From Dankookia rubra (GTDB lineage Bacteria > Pseudomonadota > Alphaproteobacteria > Acetobacterales > Acetobacteraceae), in contig NZ_SMSJ01000003.1 of assembly GCF_004355005.1 (NCBI RefSeq), positions 62,001-126,000 on the forward strand: DNA of 64,000 nucleotides. The letters are read 5' to 3'. Below the pieces are notes generated by a model. That model worked only from the letters and a program-made list of their open reading frames with translations. It did not search any database and was not told where the DNA came from. A program made the translations under genes and the position numbers. Every line of letters starts with the position of its first letter. The first letter of the stretch is position 1. Shown here one piece after another: positions 60,500 to 64,000 of this stretch.

Positions 60500-61450
60500 A
60501 TGCTTCGCCGCAGCCTGCTCGCCACGCCCGCCCTGCTCGCCACCCTGCCTGTCCGTGCCCAGGGCAGCATCAAGCTGACTATCGCCACCGGAGTCGATCC
60601 TTCATTCTCGCCCTTCTATGTCGGCAAGGAAGGTGGTTTCTTCGAGAGGAACGGACTCGACGTGACGGTCAATACAGGGCCCTCCGGCAGCGCCATGGTG
60701 GCCTTCCTGATCGGCGACCAGGTGAACGCCGCCTATGGCGCCGAACAGGCCGGCGTCTCCGCCCATGTCCGCGACCCGAACGTGGTGGCGGTGGCGGAGG
60801 GCACGGCGCTGCTGCGCTGGATCAGCGTGCTGGGTCGGAACATCGACAGCATGGATGGGCTGAAGGGCAAGATGGTCGGCGTCGCCCGCGGCACCGGCAG
60901 CGAGACCTTCTGGCTCTCGGTCGTCGACAAGCTGAAGCTCAACCCGGCCGATTATACCATCGTCAATGTCGAGGCGCCGGAGATGGTCGCTGCGCTGGAG
61001 CGCGGCAACATTGACGCCTTCGCGGTCTGGGAGCCATGGCCCACCCGGGCGATGAAGGCGATCCCGGGCACGAAGGTCCTGGTGAACAACGAGCCGATCC
61101 AGATCGTCCGCAACTTCGTCTACATGAACAAGGCCTGGGCGCGGGCTAACCAGGAGGCGACCGCGCGGCTGATGCGCGCGCTGGTCCAAGCGACCGAGTT
61201 CATCGAGGGCCACAAGGACCAGGCCGCACAACAGGTGGCGCGTTTCCTGCGCCAGGATCGCGCCTTTGTCGCCGAGCTGATGACCAAGGTCGGCTTCCGG
61301 ATGAACCTGACGCCGGAGTCGGTCGGCAACATCCAGCTGGCGATCGACCAGCTCCGCGGCATGGGCAAGCTGGGCCGCGAGGTGACGCCGGCGGAGGTGA
61401 TCTGGCCGGGCGCCCTCCAGATGGTGGCTCCCGAACGGGTGCGTGTCTGA
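60500..61450 (+). CDS. ABC transporter substrate-binding protein (NMT1/SsuA-like)
   Basis: A 316-residue periplasmic binding protein with leader MLRRSLLATPALLATLPVRA. The fold markers are SFSPFYVGKEGGFFERNGLD (typical of SsuA/ThiY/TauA relatives), GPSGSAMVAFLIGDQVNAAY, LKGKMVGVARGTGSETFW and a central DAFAVWEPWPTRAM. The Gly/Ser pocket SGSAM may bind an acidic or sulphonated ligand. It completes the ATPase-permease-receptor operon. Downstream metabolic genes (carboxymuconolactone-decarboxylase-like, deaminase) do not settle the ligand. Confidence 0.87.
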   Translation: MLRRSLLATPALLATLPVRAQGSIKLTIATGVDPSFSPFYVGKEGGFFERNGLDVTVNTGPSGSAMVAFLIGDQVNAAYGAEQAGVSAHVRDPNVVAVAEGTALLRWISVLGRNIDSMDGLKGKMVGVARGTGSETFWLSVVDKLKLNPADYTIVNVEAPEMVAALERGNIDAFAVWEPWPTRAMKAIPGTKVLVNNEPIQIVRNFVYMNKAWARANQEATARLMRALVQATEFIEGHKDQAAQQVARFLRQDRAFVAELMTKVGFRMNLTPESVGNIQLAIDQLRGMGKLGREVTPAEVIWPGALQMVAPERVRV

Positions 61451-61503
61451 TCCGGCTGGCTTAGCCTTTCCCGGCCCATCCACACAGGGAGGAGACAGAC
61501 GCC

Positions 61504-61896
61504 ATGGACAAGGGACCGAACTACGCCAAGGGTCGCGCGGTTCGTCAGAAGCTGATCGGCGACCGTGCCGTCGAGCAGATGGCGAAGACCGTCTATGACG
61601 ACCCGATGATGGAAAAATTCGGTGACTACGCCACCGAGGCCGTTTTCGGGATGCTCTGGACCCGGCCCGGCCTCGACCTGAAGACGCGGGCGCTGATCTG
61701 CGTCGTCTCGGACACCGCGACGCATGCCTGGCCCGAGTTGAAGATCCACTTGCGGATGGCGCGCAACATGGGCTGGACCGAGGACGAGCTGAGCGAGGCG
61801 CTGCTGCATATGGGAGGCTATGTCGGCCTGCCCTCGGTGCGGGAGGCGCTGCTGGTCGCCAAGGAGCTGTTCCGCGAGATCCGCGAGGAGGCGTAG
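61504..61896 (+). CDS. Carboxymuconolactone decarboxylase family protein
   Basis: A 130-residue all-helical protein of the CMD/AhpD-like superfamily. Typical residues are LDLKTRALICVVSDTATHAW, ELKIHLRMARNMGWTEDELS and EALLHMGGYVGLPSVREALL. No Cys-x-x-Cys is present, so it is closer to gamma-carboxymuconolactone decarboxylase than to AhpD peroxidase. A His and Glu in the HLRMARN and EALLHMGGY helices could be catalytic. It lies 53 bases after the ABC operon with AGGGAGGAGA as ribosome site. The substrate is unknown. Confidence 0.85.
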   Translation: MDKGPNYAKGRAVRQKLIGDRAVEQMAKTVYDDPMMEKFGDYATEAVFGMLWTRPGLDLKTRALICVVSDTATHAWPELKIHLRMARNMGWTEDELSEALLHMGGYVGLPSVREALLVAKELFREIREEA

Positions 61897-61970
61897 CGGA
61901 AGCGCCGCGGCGCCGGTGGGCTTCGTTGCGAGGCCGCCGGCGCCGCACATCCCCAGAACAAGGTTGTCGC

Positions 61971-62453
61971 ATGACCGGAGCCGACCCCGTTGCCCTGCGC
62001 CATATGCGGCGTGCCATCGCGCTGGCCTGCGACTCGGTCGCCGCCGGCGGCGGGCCCTTCGGTGCGGTCATCGCGCGCGGGGAGGAGGTGGTGGCGGAAG
62101 GCAGCAACCGGGTCACCGTCGACCTCGATCCGACAGCGCATGCCGAGGTCACGGCGATCCGCCGTGCCTGCGCCTCGCTCGGCCGCTTCGACCTGCGCGG
62201 GCTGACGCTCTATTCAAGCTGCGAGCCTTGCCCGATGTGCCTTGCCTCGATCCATTGGGCGCGGCTGGACGGTGCCTGGTTCGCCGGCACCCGCTGGGAC
62301 GCCGCGGCGGCCGGCTTCGACGACGAGTTGCTGTACCGCGAGGTGACCGCCCCGCTTGAGGCGCGCATGGTGCCGACCCGGCCGCTGCTGGCCGAAGAGG
62401 GCAAGCAGCCCTTCGCCGCCTGGCTGGCGAAGCCGGATCGCACGCCCTACTGA
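61971..62453 (+). CDS. Nucleoside/guanine deaminase-type cytidine deaminase family protein
   Basis: A 160-residue zinc hydrolase. The zinc and catalytic motifs are TAHAEVTAI (His57, Glu59) and EPCPMCLASIHWAR (Cys87, Cys90). GGGPFGAVIARGEEVVAEGS is typical of the guanine/nucleoside deaminase branch rather than tRNA-specific TadA, and the C terminus AAWLAKPDRTPY fits. ATG 61971 is chosen over upstream in-frame options because the helix MRRAIALACDS then starts normally. It may act on guanine or a related base. It is 74 bases behind the CMD-like gene. Confidence 0.85.
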   Translation: MTGADPVALRHMRRAIALACDSVAAGGGPFGAVIARGEEVVAEGSNRVTVDLDPTAHAEVTAIRRACASLGRFDLRGLTLYSSCEPCPMCLASIHWARLDGAWFAGTRWDAAAAGFDDELLYREVTAPLEARMVPTRPLLAEEGKQPFAAWLAKPDRTPY

Positions 62454-62471
62454 GTCCCTGCGTCGAGCCGG

Positions 62472-62511
62472 AAAAATGGATGGTGGGCTCGGGGAGAACA
62501 CCTTCTCCTCG
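62472..62511 (-). terminator. Intrinsic terminator after the HerA-like gene, element copy B
   Basis: On the minus strand, seven bases after the HerA-like TAA, CGAGGAGA pairs with TCTCCCCG (one G-U) around AGGTGT, and a T5 run (62476-62472) follows after 13 bases. The arms, loop and the trailing CATCCAT resemble the hairpin at 20318-20339. With the T-run this is the most convincing terminator in the window. It lies in the convergent gap with the deaminase gene. Confidence 0.65.
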
Positions 62512-62518
62512 ATCCTGC

Positions 62519-63991
62519 TTACGCTGCTGCGGCTTCTGGGTCGCCGGGCGCCGTCTCCCAGCCCGGGCCGATGATCGTGACGATCCGCCGCGACGCCGCG
62601 TCCGGCCGGCAGGCGATCGCCCCCTGCTTCTCGATAAACTCCAACGCCGAGCGCCCGCGCCCGCGCGAGACGCTGCCGAGCACCCGGGCGATCGCCAAGT
62701 CGGAGGGGCAGGGGGCGCCCTCGATCGCCGCGCGGGCCAGCAGCAGGTAGGCGCCCTGGCGGTCCTCCGGCAGCGCCGCGGCGTGTTCGAGCGCGAGGGG
62801 CCATTCCGGCCGCGCCTCCAGCGATTCGGTCACGCCGGCCAGCACCAGGGTCAGCAGCCGGCGGAAGGCCGGCAGGTCCAGCGGGCGGCCCGGCAGCATC
62901 TCGATCCGGCAGCGCAGCTGGTAGTCCTGGTGCAGCGCCAGCACCGGGCGGAAGGCCGCCTGCGGATCCGCCATGATGGTGCGCAGCACGCCGAGCTGCG
63001 CGCGGCGGCGGCCGGCTTCCTCCTCGGCCGAGGGGGGCGGCAGGGCGGCGGGGGCGGCCGGACGGGCGGCGGCGAGCTGCGCCAGCAGGTCGGGCGGCGG
63101 CGCGGCCGGTAACCGGCGCGGCCGTGGCGCCTCGGCAGGAGCCGCTTTCAGGATGAGCGCATGCGCCTCCTCCCGCGGGGTTTCGGGCAGCGGCATGAGC
63201 CCCGGGCCGGCGCCGCGGCTCTCGGTCTCGACCGCGCCGACCCGAACCGCGAGCGGGCGACGCGCGAGGGCCGGGCCGAGCGCCATGAAGCGCCCGCGCT
63301 CAAGGTCGCGGAACATCTCCGCCTGGCGCTTCTCCATGCCCAGCAGGTCGGCGGCGCGGGCCATGTCGATGTCGAGGAAGGTACGGCCCATGAGGAAGTT
63401 GGACGCCTCGGCCGCGACGTTCTTGGCCAGCTTGGCCAAGCGCTGCGTGGCGATGATGCCGGCCAGGCCGCGCTTGCGGCCGCGGCACATCAGGTCGGTC
63501 ATGGCGGCGAGCGAGCCGCGCCGCGCCTCCTCCGCCACCTCGACCCCGCCGCCGGGGGCAAAGAGCTGGGCCTCGTCCACCACCACCAACATGGGCGTCC
63601 AGAACTGGCGCTCGACAGCGAAGATGCCGTCGAGGAAGGCCGCGGCGCGGCGCATCTGCCCCTCGACATCGACGCCTTCCAGGTTCAGCACGACCGAGAC
63701 ACGGTGCTGCCGCACCCGTTCCCCGGCCAGGACCAGACCCTGCTCGGTCTGCTCGGCGGCGTCGATCACCAAATGGCCGAAGCGATCGGCCAGCGAGGTG
63801 AAGTCGCCCTCAGGGTCGATGACCGCCTGTTGCACGAAGGGCGCGCTGCGTTCCAGCAGGCGGCGCAGCAGGTGCGACTTGCCGCAGCCGGAATTGCCCT
63901 GCACCAGAAGGCGGGTCGCCAGCAGTTCTTCAAGGTCCAGCAGCGCCGGCTGGCCGTTGTCGCGCAACCCGAGATCGATGCTGACCGCCAT
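62519..63991 (-). CDS. HerA-like ATPase (DUF87 domain)
   Basis: A 490-residue P-loop ATPase. Walker A is GNSGCGKSH (32-40), with VIDPEGDFTSLADRFGHLV as expected for HerA/FtsK-like proteins, and Walker B is VVVDEAQLF (about 136-144). CRGRKRGLAGIIATQRLAKL contains the sensor/arginine-finger region. After about residue 260 comes a Pro/Ala-rich linker, then a C-terminal helical domain of unknown kind (DLPAFRRLLTLVLAGVTESL). HerA relatives move DNA with NurA in end resection, but no nurA is visible here. ATG 63991 lies nine bases from the window edge, with GAGG upstream. Confidence 0.85.
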   Translation of the reverse strand: MAVSIDLGLRDNGQPALLDLEELLATRLLVQGNSGCGKSHLLRRLLERSAPFVQQAVIDPEGDFTSLADRFGHLVIDAAEQTEQGLVLAGERVRQHRVSVVLNLEGVDVEGQMRRAAAFLDGIFAVERQFWTPMLVVVDEAQLFAPGGGVEVAEEARRGSLAAMTDLMCRGRKRGLAGIIATQRLAKLAKNVAAEASNFLMGRTFLDIDMARAADLLGMEKRQAEMFRDLERGRFMALGPALARRPLAVRVGAVETESRGAGPGLMPLPETPREEAHALILKAAPAEAPRPRRLPAAPPPDLLAQLAAARPAAPAALPPPSAEEEAGRRRAQLGVLRTIMADPQAAFRPVLALHQDYQLRCRIEMLPGRPLDLPAFRRLLTLVLAGVTESLEARPEWPLALEHAAALPEDRQGAYLLLARAAIEGAPCPSDLAIARVLGSVSRGRGRSALEFIEKQGAIACRPDAASRRIVTIIGPGWETAPGDPEAAAA

Positions 63992-64000
63992 GCCGCCTCG

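Noticed and set aside
1-64000. Mobile elements, CRISPR arrays, tRNA or rRNA genes
   Set aside because: I looked for transposase or integrase motifs, regularly spaced repeats and tRNA-like cloverleaf ends and saw none; base composition looks even throughout.

Overview
The window is GC-rich (roughly 70%), densely packed bacterial chromosome. Gene content and order point to an alphaproteobacterium, most likely a Roseomonas-like member of the Acetobacteraceae. The evidence is the tsf-pyrH-frr-uppS-cdsA-dxr-rseP-bamA-skp-lpxD-fabZ-lpxA-lpxI order, use of LpxI rather than LpxH, several Bug-type tripartite tricarboxylate receptors, and frequent GTG and TTG starts. The species call is inference. I saw no rRNA, tRNA, CRISPR array, insertion sequence or prophage.

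Layout. 1-15.6 kb: a long plus-strand run that builds the envelope. It holds the end of EF-Ts, UMP kinase, ribosome recycling factor, undecaprenyl-PP synthase, CDP-diacylglycerol synthase, DXP reductoisomerase, RseP, BamA, a Skp-like chaperone and the lipid A enzymes LpxD, FabZ, LpxA and LpxI. Coupled behind them are glyoxalase I, a YcjX-type P-loop protein and a DUF697/YcjF-type membrane protein. 15.7-20.3 kb: two tandem Bug receptors, an isopropylmalate-dehydrogenase-family enzyme and a flavin amine oxidase. 20.3-25.2 kb: a TetR-adaptor-RND efflux operon. 25.2-30.1 kb: two more Bug receptors, a TauD-like dioxygenase, an enoyl-CoA hydratase and a nitronate monooxygenase-like protein. 30.1-33.3 kb: a MarR-EmrA-EmrB operon with a clear palindromic operator. 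33.3-34.1 kb: a decayed DUF2252 gene. 34.1-39.8 kb: tamB and tamA. 39.9-44.3 kb: an M20 amidohydrolase, an S58-type peptidase, a GNAT protein, a phasin-like protein and an HSL-type esterase. 44.4-47.1 kb: a Pat-like acyl-CoA-synthetase/GNAT fusion. 47.1-51 kb: a small transporter, an ArnC/GtrB-like glycosyltransferase, a methyltransferase and a GT-C-like membrane protein, probably a surface-glycan cluster. 51-58.8 kb: two DMT exporters, a metallo-beta-lactamase-fold protein, NUDIX, nitroreductase, VOC protein, an ADP-forming acyl-CoA synthetase and an SDR. 58.9-62.5 kb: an ABC importer of the nitrate/taurine class, a carboxymuconolactone-decarboxylase-like protein and a nucleoside deaminase. 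62.5-64 kb: a HerA-like ATPase.

How it fits together. The first 15 kb links isoprenoid carrier synthesis, phospholipid synthesis, lipid A synthesis and outer-membrane protein assembly; tamA/tamB later adds a second outer-membrane assembly module. The rest is catabolic, transport and detoxification functions typical of a soil or water heterotroph. I found no convincing new defence or mobile system. The most distinctive items are the glycan cluster, the Pat-like protein with a lost catalytic loop beside an intact paralogue, the multiply broken DUF2252 gene, two well-formed operator/promoter sites, and a short hairpin element shared by the 3' ends of minus-strand genes.
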